Shown here: positions 1 through 5,278 of the stretch, in pieces
How the letters are laid out: every line of letters begins with the position of its first letter
How positions within the stretch are numbered: position 1 is the stretch's first letter
Source: Lysobacterales bacterium CG_4_10_14_3_um_filter_64_11
Lineage (GTDB): Bacteria > Pseudomonadota > Gammaproteobacteria > Xanthomonadales > Xanthomonadaceae
Assembly (NCBI GenBank): GCA_002782905.1
Contig: PFJA01000246.1
Coordinates: 1-5,892 of the forward strand
DNA: 5,892 nt
Direction: 5' to 3'
Position numbers and translations under genes: made by a program
The notes under the pieces: generated by a model
Told to the model about the DNA's origin: nothing
Databases searched by the model: none
Seen by the model: only the letters and a program-made list of their open reading frames with translations

Positions 1-400
1 TAACGCGCTGTCCGATCGGGTTGACGCGGTGACTGCGGATGCGTTCGACTACCTCAAGGCCGCACGCAGCGAGCGCCGTCATTTCGATGTCGTGATTCTC
101 GATCCGCCGGCTTTCGTCAAGCGCAAGAAGGACCTCAAGGAAGGCGCGCTGGCGTACCGGCGCCTGGCCGAGGCGGCGATGCAGGTGCTCGCGCGCGATG
201 GCGTGCTGGTGTTGTGCTCGTGCAGCTATCACATGCCGGCCGCGGCATTGCTGGAGGGTATTCAGGCTGCCGCGCGCCATCTCGATCGCTTTGTGCAGGT
301 GCTCGAACCGCTTAGCCAGGGGCCGGACCACCCATTGCACCCGGCGATCCCGGAAACCGCCTACCTCAAGGGCTATATCTGCCGGGTGTTGCCGGCCTGA
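1..400 (+). CDS. rlmI: 23S rRNA (cytosine1962-C5)-methyltransferase RlmI, C-terminal part (5' end outside window)
   Basis: This is the C-terminal 132 residues of a class I SAM-dependent methyltransferase of the RlmI (YccW) family, which methylates C5 of cytosine 1962 in 23S rRNA. The reading frame is open from base 2 with no start, so the gene enters from the left; E. coli RlmI is about 396 residues, so roughly the last third is present. The catalytic-domain motif DPPAFVKRKKDL (bases about 101-136) matches the family's DPPKFV motif. A Cys-Ser-Cys-Ser stretch (bases 215-226) lies where RlmI has its SCS motif, a likely site of the cysteine chemistry of m5C enzymes. The C-terminus, DHPLHPAIPETAYLKGYICRVL, closely follows the E. 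coli ending ([22 protein letters not shown]). The N-terminal PUA domain is not visible. The gene stops with TGA, 73 bases before the next start. RlmI identity is strong; the exact target cytosine is taken from the family. Confidence 0.9.
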   Translation, partial: NALSDRVDAVTADAFDYLKAARSERRHFDVVILDPPAFVKRKKDLKEGALAYRRLAEAAMQVLARDGVLVLCSCSYHMPAAALLEGIQAAARHLDRFVQVLEPLSQGPDHPLHPAIPETAYLKGYICRVLPA

Positions 401-401
401 G

Positions 402-426
402 CGATTGCAAACAGTGATTGCAATCG
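402..426. promoter_or_regulatory. 9-bp inverted repeat, possible operator (or weak hairpin) upstream of the GGDEF-EAL gene
   Basis: CGATTGCAA (402-410) and TTGCAATCG (418-426) form a perfect 9-bp inverted repeat around a 7-base spacer. The right arm also lies in a perfect 10-bp palindrome, GATTGCAATC (416-425). It starts two bases after the rlmI stop. No T-run follows, so an intrinsic terminator is unlikely; a transcription-factor site is the better reading. TTGCAA (418-423) could serve as a weak -35 with TAAAGA (440-445) as a weak -10 at 16-bp spacing, which would put the repeat over the promoter. The repeat is seen directly; the role is inferred. Confidence 0.4.
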
Positions 427-461
427 TCACGGTGGCGGGTAAAGATCAGCATAGGCTACTC

Positions 462-468
462 GGGGGAG
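462..468 (+). promoter_or_regulatory. Ribosome binding site that fixes the GTG start of the GGDEF-EAL gene
   Basis: GGGGGAG lies five bases before GTG 474. The frame stays open far upstream into rlmI, and other in-frame GTG codons occur at 414 and 432, but only 474 has a good Shine-Dalgarno match at normal spacing. Confidence 0.65.
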
Positions 469-473
469 TTGCG

Positions 474-2333
474 GTGAGCGAACCATCCACACCACGCGAT
501 TACATCACGCCGGCCGATGCCTCCGCGCACTGGCAGCCGCTGCGTGACGCGTTGTTTGAGCTCGGCCGCACGCCGCCGCAGGATACCGCCGCGGCGTTGT
601 GCCATGTGCTGACGACATCGGCACAGGCGCTCGCGGTGTCGCGCGCCAGCTTCTGGCGGATCGCCGATGATCGCCAATCGATCCGTTGTGAATATCAGTG
701 CACGGCTGCGGGCGCGGTCGAGATGCCAGGTACCGAGCTGACTGCCGCCGCGGCGCCGCGTTACTTTGCGGCGCTGGATGCCAGCCTCACCGTGGCGGCC
801 GAGGATGTGCTCAGCGATGCGCGAATGGCCGATCTGCTCGGTACCTATTTGGTGCCGACCGGCATCGGCGCGCTGCTTGATGTCGCGGTGCGCCAGGGCG
901 GGCAGATCGTCGCTGTGGTTTGTCATGAGCACATCGGCGGCGCACGTGCCTGGGCATCCGAGGAACGGCTGTTCGTCAGCGCGGTGGCCGCGCTGGTTGG
1001 GCGTCAACTCGCGCAACAACATCTGATGCAACTGGAAGCCGATCGGCAACGGGCGTTGTGCATCGACGGCCTGACCGGCCTTGCCAATCGCGCCGCCTTG
1101 CTGGCGACGCTGGCCGAGGTGGTCGGCGCTGCGGCAGCGGCACCGATGGCGCTGGTGGTGATCGATATCGACCGTTTTCATCGCATCAACCATGCATTTG
1201 GCAGTGATATCGGCGATCAGGTGCTGTGTGCTGTTGCCAACAAACTCAGGGCGTTGTTTGCGCCCGAAAAGCTGGCGCGGCTGGCGGGCGACCAGTTTGT
1301 GGTGCTGGCGGATGCGCAAGCGTTGGACGCGTTGGTGGCGCTGATTCGGCACGACATTGAAGGCGCGCTGCTGATACCTGAGCGCGAGATCGGTGTCAGC
1401 ATCAGTATCGGCATTGTGCCGTCACTGACGCCGTACCAGGGGCCAGAAGCAGTGCTGCGCGACGCGATGATTGCGGTCGATGTGGCATCGCGCGGGCAGC
1501 GTGGCGGCGTGTATCGCCTCGACAGCGATCACCATCACGCCGCCGAGCAACGGCTGCGTCTGGAGATGCGCCTGCGTGCCGCACTGATCGCCAACGAGTT
1601 CGAGTTTCACCTGCAACCGATCATGGCCTTGCACAGCGAGCGCCTGGTCGGCGCTGAAGCGCTGCTGCGTTGGCGTCATCCTGAGCGCGGGGTTCTGGAG
1701 CCGGCGAAGTTCCTCGATGTGTTGGAGGAATCCGAGCTGATCACGACGGTTCATGGCCGGATACTGCCGGCGCTGTTGCAGCGTCTGGCGCGGTGGCGGC
1801 AATTGCCGGAGTTTTCCGGCTTCGTGCTGCACCTGAATCTGGCTTCGGTGCAACTGCGTTCGGCGCGTTGTGTGGATCACCTGCTGGCCACGTTCGCTGC
1901 TGCTGGCCTGCCGCCGACCGCGGTCAACATCGAGATCACTGAAAACACCCTGCTCGATCCGGGTTCGGAGGTGGTTGCGCAATTGCAGCATCTGGCGCGT
2001 GCTGGCGTGCCGTTGTCGATGGACGATTTTGGCACCGGTTTTGCGTCGATCAGCCATTTGGCCGAACTGCCGCTGGCGTGCATGAAAATCGATCGCAGTT
2101 TCATTTCCCGCATGGGCGCCGACGCACGCGCCACCAATCTGGTACGGGTGCTGCTCGACATGGCGATGGAACTGGGCTTGTGCGTGGTTGCCGAAGGCGT
2201 GGAAACGCAAAACGAATTGGATCTGTTGCGGGTGCTGGGCTGTGGCTCGGCGCAGGGCTACCTGCTGGGACGGCCGGTGGCGGTGGCCGAGTTCGAGCAA
2301 CGCTGGATTCGCGGCGTGAGTGGTTCGGGTTAG
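474..2333 (+). CDS. GAF-GGDEF(degenerate)-EAL protein, predicted cyclic-di-GMP phosphodiesterase
   Basis: A 619-residue cytoplasmic protein with no signal peptide or membrane segment. Residues about 30-180 form a GAF sensor domain (note TGIGALLDVAVRQGG and VVCHEHIGG). A helical linker leads to the GGDEF domain (about 195-350), which begins DGLTGLANR at 198 and has DIDRF at 231. Its signature is AGDQF (271-275) instead of GGDEF: the nearly invariant Glu is Gln and the first Gly is Ala. The RxxD inhibitory site expected five residues before it reads FAPE and is absent. The EAL domain (about 365-615) keeps its key residues: E395 in EALLRW, N455, E487 in EITEN, D517-D518 in DDFGTGF, K538 in KIDRSF, E574 in AEGVET and Q594 in QGY. 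I infer that it hydrolyses c-di-GMP, with GAF and perhaps GTP-binding GGDEF as regulatory inputs; diguanylate cyclase activity is unlikely. The GTG start is chosen for its ribosome site. The GAF ligand cannot be told. Confidence 0.9.
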   Translation: MSEPSTPRDYITPADASAHWQPLRDALFELGRTPPQDTAAALCHVLTTSAQALAVSRASFWRIADDRQSIRCEYQCTAAGAVEMPGTELTAAAAPRYFAALDASLTVAAEDVLSDARMADLLGTYLVPTGIGALLDVAVRQGGQIVAVVCHEHIGGARAWASEERLFVSAVAALVGRQLAQQHLMQLEADRQRALCIDGLTGLANRAALLATLAEVVGAAAAAPMALVVIDIDRFHRINHAFGSDIGDQVLCAVANKLRALFAPEKLARLAGDQFVVLADAQALDALVALIRHDIEGALLIPEREIGVSISIGIVPSLTPYQGPEAVLRDAMIAVDVASRGQRGGVYRLDSDHHHAAEQRLRLEMRLRAALIANEFEFHLQPIMALHSERLVGAEALLRWRHPERGVLEPAKFLDVLEESELITTVHGRILPALLQRLARWRQLPEFSGFVLHLNLASVQLRSARCVDHLLATFAAAGLPPTAVNIEITENTLLDPGSEVVAQLQHLARAGVPLSMDDFGTGFASISHLAELPLACMKIDRSFISRMGADARATNLVRVLLDMAMELGLCVVAEGVETQNELDLLRVLGCGSAQGYLLGRPVAVAEFEQRWIRGVSGSG

Positions 2334-2346
2334 TACGTTGCTGCTC

Positions 2347-2374
2347 CATGATCCGCAAAGGACGCAAAGGAAAG
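2347..2374 (+). repeat. CGCAAAGGA-type intergenic repeat, copy 1
   Basis: CATGATCCGCAAAGGACGC continues to AAAGGAAAG at 2374, built on the unit GCAAAGGAC. Bases 2347-2368 are identical over 22 bp to the reverse complement of 4616-4637, and bases 2352-2374 are identical over 23 bp to 4285-4307. This copy starts 14 bases after the GGDEF-EAL stop. No function is known to me. Similar CGCAAAGGACGCAAAGG strings recur between genes in many bacterial genomes (recollection, not searched). Confidence 0.8.
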
Positions 2375-2595
2375 TCCAGCGCGTAGCGCGCAGGTTGAGG
2401 ATTGGGGAGCCGTATGCACGGGCTTGCGGTTATATACGCATCCCGCTTTGTCATTCCACGCTCGCACTCAACCACCGATCGACCCGATGCGCACGCAAAT
2501 CAGCTTCCCCCAGGCTGTTGCCGCATTGGAACAGACGCAGGCTCGCAGACGAACCTCTGCAACAGGCATAATCGGGTTTTGACCGGGCACGTTGC
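2375..2595. other. Intergenic stretch before lgt, no gene seen
   Basis: No plausible coding region is seen on either strand; short open frames here have no recognisable protein features. It contains a GC-rich mini-hairpin GCGC-GTA-GCGC (2379-2389) with no T-run, an AT-rich spot TTATATA (2430-2436), and an inverted repeat CTGTTGC (2515-2521) / GCAACAG (2559-2565) separated by 37 bases. The lgt promoter most likely lies in its right part. Confidence 0.5.
2567..2572 (+). promoter_or_regulatory. Possible -10 box of the lgt-thyA promoter
   Basis: CATAAT matches TATAAT at five of six positions and lies 23 bases before the lgt ATG, which would give a leader of about 17 bases. No convincing -35 element is present at 15-19 bp spacing, so this is a tentative site. 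Confidence 0.25.
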
Positions 2596-3462
2596 ATGCC
2601 GATCCTGCACGACATTGATCCAATTGCCATCCACCTCGGGCCAGTGTCGGTGCACTGGTACGGGTTGATGTACCTGCTCGCGTTCATCGTTGTCTCGTGG
2701 CTGGGCACCCACCGCGTCAATGCTGGCCGCTTCCCCGGCATCAACGCCAACGCGTTCGGCGACCTGGTGTTCTACGGCATGTTGGGCGTGGTGCTTGGCG
2801 GGCGCATTGGCTATGTGCTGTTCTATGCCTTTGCCGACCTGCTCAGGGATCCGCTGATGATTGTGCGGGTGTGGGAAGGCGGCATGAGTTTTCATGGCGG
2901 CTTGCTCGGCGTGATCGCGGCGGTGTGGCTGTGGTCGCGTGCGCAGCGCGTGCACGTGTTCGACACCCTCGATTTCGTTGCGCCGCTGGTGCCGCCTGGG
3001 CTGGGCTTTGGCCGCATCGGCAATTACATCGGCGGCGAATTGTGGGGCAAGCCGACCGGCAGTTGGTATGGGGTGTTGTTCCCGAACAGCCCGGAGTTGT
3101 CGGCGTACCCCATGGAACAATTGCGCAGCCTGCATGCCAGCGGCGCGCTGGATGGTTTTGCGCGGCACCCCTCGCAGTTGTATCAGGCGCTGCTCGAAGG
3201 GCTGTTGATGTTCGTGCTGTTGTACGGGTTCAGTAGCCGGGCGCGTCCGCGCTACGCGGTTTCCGGGTTGTTTGCGTTGCTTTACGGCGTGTTCCGCTTC
3301 GTGGTCGAGTTTGTGCGCGTACCCGATGCGCAACTGGGCTATCTCGCCTTTGGCTGGTTGACCATGGGCCAGGTGTTGAGCCTGCCATTGATCGCGGCCG
3401 GGCTGTTTTTGTTGTGGCATTCGCGCCGTTCGCCGCGTCTGCAATCGGCGCCCCGAGCATGA
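2596..3462 (+). CDS. lgt: Phosphatidylglycerol:prolipoprotein diacylglyceryl transferase
   Basis: This 288-residue inner-membrane enzyme (E. coli Lgt is 291) moves diacylglycerol from phosphatidylglycerol onto the lipobox cysteine of prelipoproteins, the first step of lipoprotein maturation. It has several hydrophobic segments, beginning with VHWYGLMYLLAFIVVSWLG. Residues matching those important in E. coli Lgt are present: Y22 (E. coli Y26), H100 in SFHGGLLG (H103), R140 and N143 in GRIGN (R143, N146), G151 (G154), R234 and E238 in RFVVE (R239, E243). The signature reads GRIGNYIGGELWG; the Asn three residues after the essential one is Gly here. An in-frame TAA at 2569 makes ATG 2596 the only reasonable start, although no clear Shine-Dalgarno precedes it. 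The stop overlaps the thyA start (ATGA), as expected for translational coupling. Confidence 0.97.
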   Translation: MPILHDIDPIAIHLGPVSVHWYGLMYLLAFIVVSWLGTHRVNAGRFPGINANAFGDLVFYGMLGVVLGGRIGYVLFYAFADLLRDPLMIVRVWEGGMSFHGGLLGVIAAVWLWSRAQRVHVFDTLDFVAPLVPPGLGFGRIGNYIGGELWGKPTGSWYGVLFPNSPELSAYPMEQLRSLHASGALDGFARHPSQLYQALLEGLLMFVLLYGFSSRARPRYAVSGLFALLYGVFRFVVEFVRVPDAQLGYLAFGWLTMGQVLSLPLIAAGLFLLWHSRRSPRLQSAPRA

Positions 3463-4253
3463 AAGCGTATCTCGACCTGTTGCAGCATGTGCTGGAACGC
3501 GGCAGCGAAAAGGACGATCGCACCGGCACTGGTACCCGCTCGATATTTGGCTGGCAGACGCGCTTCGATCTGGCGGCGGGCTTCCCTTTGGTGACCACCA
3601 AAAAACTGCACCTGCGTTCGATCATCCATGAGTTGTTGTGGTTCTTGCGTGGTGAAACCAACACCGCGTATCTGCGCGAGAACGGCGTCGGCATCTGGGA
3701 TGAATGGGCCGATGCCGACGGCGAACTGGGCCCGGTGTACGGCAAACAATGGCGGCGCTGGGCTGGCCCGGACGGGCAGGAGATCGATCAAATGCGCTGG
3801 CTGATCGATGAGATCCGCCGCAATCCCGATTCGCGTCGCCTGGTCGTGAGCGCATGGAATGTTGGCGAACTCGCGCAGATGGCCTTGCAACCGTGTCACA
3901 GCCTGTTCCAGTTCTACGTCGCGCAGGGTCGGCTCAGTTGCCAGCTCTACCAGCGTTCGGGCGATATCTTTCTGGGCGTACCGTTCAATATCGCCAGTTA
4001 CGCCTTGCTCACCCACATGCTGGCGCAGGTCTGTGGGCTGCAAGTCGGTGACTTTGTGCACACTCTGGGTGACGCGCATCTGTACCGCAATCATTTTGCG
4101 CAGGCGCGCGAGCAGCTCACGCGCATGCCGCGTGCCCTGCCGCACCTGCACCTGAACCCGAACGTAGACGATCTGTTCGCGTTCCGGTTCGAAGATGTCC
4201 GCATCGAGGGCTACGACCCGCATCCGGCGATCAAGGCGCCGGTGGCGGTGTAA
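3459..4253 (+). CDS. thyA: Thymidylate synthase
   Basis: A 264-residue cytoplasmic enzyme, the same length as E. coli ThyA and alignable with it essentially without gaps. It methylates dUMP to dTMP using 5,10-methylenetetrahydrofolate and releases dihydrofolate. Active-site residues fall at the same numbers as in E. coli: R21 in DRTGTGT, the paired arginines in DSRR (126-127), the catalytic nucleophile C146 in QPCHSLFQ, R166-S167-D169 in YQRSGDIFLG, N177 in PFNIASY, and H207/Y209 in DAHLY. The C-terminus IKAPVAV is the usual closing tail. The start ATG 3459 overlaps the lgt stop by four bases and gives the family N-terminus MKAYLDLLQHVL; upstream in-frame codons inside lgt are rejected. Translation probably depends on coupling to lgt, since no strong ribosome site of its own is visible. 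The dihydrofolate it makes is recycled by the nearby folA product. Confidence 0.98.
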   Translation: MKAYLDLLQHVLERGSEKDDRTGTGTRSIFGWQTRFDLAAGFPLVTTKKLHLRSIIHELLWFLRGETNTAYLRENGVGIWDEWADADGELGPVYGKQWRRWAGPDGQEIDQMRWLIDEIRRNPDSRRLVVSAWNVGELAQMALQPCHSLFQFYVAQGRLSCQLYQRSGDIFLGVPFNIASYALLTHMLAQVCGLQVGDFVHTLGDAHLYRNHFAQAREQLTRMPRALPHLHLNPNVDDLFAFRFEDVRIEGYDPHPAIKAPVAV

Positions 4254-4284
4254 GGTTTCGGGTTTGCAAAATAGCGAACGCCAG

Positions 4285-4328
4285 TCCGCAAAGGACGCAA
4301 AGGAAAGCAAAGGCAAGCAGAGGAAAGC
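4285..4328 (+). repeat. CGCAAAGGA-type intergenic repeat, copy 2, with degenerate purine-rich tail
   Basis: TCCGCAAAGGACGCAAAGG starts the 23-bp match (4285-4307) to copy 1. It continues as looser repeats of AGGAAAGC and AAGGCAAGC to about 4328. It begins 31 bases after the thyA stop and lacks the CATGAT lead of the other two copies. Confidence 0.8.
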
Positions 4329-4338
4329 AACACGTCAG

Positions 4339-4365
4339 GATGGGTAGAGCGTAGCGAAACCCATC
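4339..4365. repeat. GATGGGT/ACCCATC hairpin repeat
   Basis: GATGGGT (4339-4345) pairs with ACCCATC (4359-4365) across a 13-base loop, AGAGCGTAGCGAA. The sequence GATGGGTAGAGCG-AGCGAAACCCATC resembles a short hairpin repeat I recall between genes in many proteobacteria, of unknown function. No T-run follows, so it is not a standard intrinsic terminator. Confidence 0.6.
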
Positions 4366-4412
4366 ACGATAGTCGCCCGCATGTACTTCTACAGGGGTGC
4401 TTCAAGGCGTTC

Positions 4413-4474
4413 GTGGGAGCGCGCCTTGCGCGCGACGCTTTCGCAAGCCGGTTCGCCGGCAGGCCGGCTCCCAC
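4413..4474. repeat. REP-like element: outer 8-bp inverted repeat enclosing two hairpins
   Basis: GTGGGAGC (4413-4420) and GCTCCCAC (4467-4474) form a perfect outer stem. Inside lie GCGCGC-CTT-GCGCGC (4419-4433, overlapping the outer stem by two bases) and GCCGG-TTCG-CCGGC (4447-4460), the latter with a TTCG loop. The whole can fold into a three-arm structure. GTGGGAGC-led GC-rich palindromes of this kind are typical REP-type intergenic repeats of Pseudomonas and Xanthomonadales, usually spread by RAYT (TnpA-REP) transposases; no such transposase is in this window. It could also act on mRNA ends or stability. Confidence 0.65.
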
Positions 4475-4602
4475 AACAGCACGGACTGGCACCAGTGGGC
4501 AGCACAGTTGCTCTCACTGAAATCCATCGCGACAGTGACAGGCGCGTGGCGGAGCAGCACGAGATGCCCTGGGCAGTGAAACAAACCAGGACACACTATC
4601 GC

Positions 4603-4637
4603 CCCCTTTGCGTCTTTTGCGTCCTTTGCGGATCATG
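4603..4637 (-). repeat. CGCAAAGGA-type intergenic repeat, copy 3 (inverted)
   Basis: Read on the - strand it starts CATGATCCGCAAAGGACGC and carries three units ending at the run of Cs near 4603. Bases 4616-4637 match copy 1 over 22 bp, including the CATGAT lead, and share a 17-bp core (4616-4632) with copy 2. It ends 30 bases before the folA start and faces copy 2, so the pair brackets the repeat cluster. Confidence 0.8.
4608..4636 (+). promoter_or_regulatory. Possible folA promoter inside repeat copy 3
   Basis: TTGCGT (4608-4613) and GATCAT (4631-4636) are spaced by 17 bp and match the sigma-70 boxes at three and four of six positions. They would start a transcript about 25 bases before folA. 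Both boxes fall in the repeat, so the match may be chance; no better promoter is seen close to the gene. Confidence 0.2.
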
Positions 4638-4667
4638 TGCTTTACGCCTTTTCCGTCTGGCCATCAC

Positions 4668-5159
4668 ATGCCCATCATCACCCTCATCGCCGCACTGGAT
4701 CGCAATCGCGCCATTGGCCGTGGCAACGCCTTGCCCTGGCACCTGCCGGATGATTTTCGCCACTTCAAGGCATTGACCCTGGGCAAGACCGTGTTGATGG
4801 GCAGCCACACCGCACGCTCGCTGGGGCGGGCGTTGCCGGGGCGGCGCAACCTGGTGCTGACGCGTTCCGGTGGCGCACCGTTTGCGGGCATGCAGGCAAT
4901 GGCATCGCTGGAGCAGGCGTGTTCGCTGCTGGCCAGCGACGAGGAGTTGCTGGTGATCGGTGGTGCCCAGGTCTACGCGCTGACGCTACCGTTCGCGCAG
5001 ACCCTGCACCTGACCCATGTCGATACCGCGGTGACCGACGCCGATGCGTTTTTCCCGGTGTTCGAGCGCGCCGATTGGCAGGTTGTCAGCAGCCAGGCAC
5101 ACGGCATCGATGAGCGGCACGCGGCAGCGTTTGCAATGGTTGCGTACAGGCGTTTTTGA
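4668..5159 (+). CDS. folA: Dihydrofolate reductase
   Basis: A 163-residue cytoplasmic enzyme (E. coli FolA is 159) that reduces dihydrofolate to tetrahydrofolate with NADPH, recycling the dihydrofolate made by ThyA. The N-terminus PIITLIAALDRNRAIGRGNALPWHLP is the classic DHFR opening. D29 in LPDDFRHFK is the catalytic acid (E. coli D27), F33 matches F31, and R59 in LPGRRN matches the folate-binding R57. VIGGAQVY (96-103) is the nucleotide-binding glycine pair, and LTHVDT and DADAFFP follow as expected. The Arg in MGRHT of E. coli (R44, which contacts the NADPH 2'-phosphate) is Ser here (MGSHT, S46). The start ATG 4668 gives the normal N-terminus; an in-frame ATG at 4635 lies in a repeat and would add eleven unrelated residues. 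No strong Shine-Dalgarno is seen. It is separated from thyA by 414 bases, so it probably has its own promoter. Confidence 0.97.
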   Translation: MPIITLIAALDRNRAIGRGNALPWHLPDDFRHFKALTLGKTVLMGSHTARSLGRALPGRRNLVLTRSGGAPFAGMQAMASLEQACSLLASDEELLVIGGAQVYALTLPFAQTLHLTHVDTAVTDADAFFPVFERADWQVVSSQAHGIDERHAAAFAMVAYRRF

Positions 5160-5267
5160 TTCGCGCCGCCTGGTTCTGGCCTGATACCATCGCTTCGCAC
5201 TCGGGCAATTGCGCGTTGTACTTGGTCAACGGCATCGGCGGATATCAATTCGACGGCGGTGGAAGGT

Positions 5268-5271
5268 AGGA
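5268..5271 (+). promoter_or_regulatory. Ribosome binding site of the DUF262 gene
   Basis: AGGA lies seven bases before ATG 5279, with a second purine run GGAAGG at 5261-5266. An in-frame TAG at 5267 rules out a start further upstream. Confidence 0.5.
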
Positions 5272-5278
5272 TTACGAG

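Larger units (their letters stand above)
4254..4667. other. Repeat-rich intergenic region between thyA and folA (414 bp)
   Basis: No gene is supported here; the short open frames crossing it translate repeat sequence. From left to right it holds a CGCAAAGGA repeat on the + strand, a purine-rich tail, a GATGGGT hairpin, a 62-bp REP-like element, a stretch of about 130 bases, and an inverted CGCAAAGGA copy. The 130-base stretch contains only short inverted motifs: ACTGG/CCAGT (4485-4496) and TCACTG/CAGTGA (4514-4538). No intrinsic terminator with a T-run is seen after thyA. Confidence 0.7.

Noticed and set aside
198..473. N-terminal extension of the GGDEF-EAL frame back into rlmI
   Set aside because: The added residues are an out-of-frame reading of rlmI; GTG 474 has a strong ribosome site at the right distance.
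456..1352. Long open frame on the - strand (298 codons) opposite the GAF-GGDEF gene
   Set aside because: It lies antisense to conserved domains, its translation is rich in His, Arg and Gln without any domain pattern, and such frames are common opposite high-GC genes.
1422..2300. Long open frame on the - strand opposite the EAL domain
   Set aside because: Same situation: antisense shadow of a conserved domain with low-complexity His/Gln/Arg-rich translation.
2379..2389. GCGC-GTA-GCGC as a terminator of the GGDEF-EAL gene
   Set aside because: The stem is four base pairs and no T-run follows.
2500..3444. 314-codon open frame on the - strand opposite lgt
   Set aside because: Lgt on the + strand has all its family residues; the reverse frame has no recognisable motif.
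3339..4316. 325-codon open frame on the - strand opposite thyA
   Set aside because: ThyA is unmistakable on the + strand; the reverse translation shows no domain and runs into repeat sequence.
4285..4637. CRISPR array
   Set aside because: The repeats are few, irregularly spaced, in opposite orientations and separated by other repeat types, with no regular spacers and no cas genes.
4635..4667. Upstream ATG start for folA
   Set aside because: It lies at the edge of a repeat and adds residues not found in the DHFR family; ATG 4668 gives the standard N-terminus.
4381..4776. 131-codon open frame on the + strand in the thyA-folA gap
   Set aside because: It translates the REP-like element and the CGCAAAGGA repeat, runs into folA in another frame and resembles no protein.
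5147..5172. CAGGCG/CGCCTG inverted repeat across the folA stop as an intrinsic terminator
   Set aside because: The stem is only 6 bp, the T-run lies inside the loop rather than after the stem, and it overlaps the coding end.
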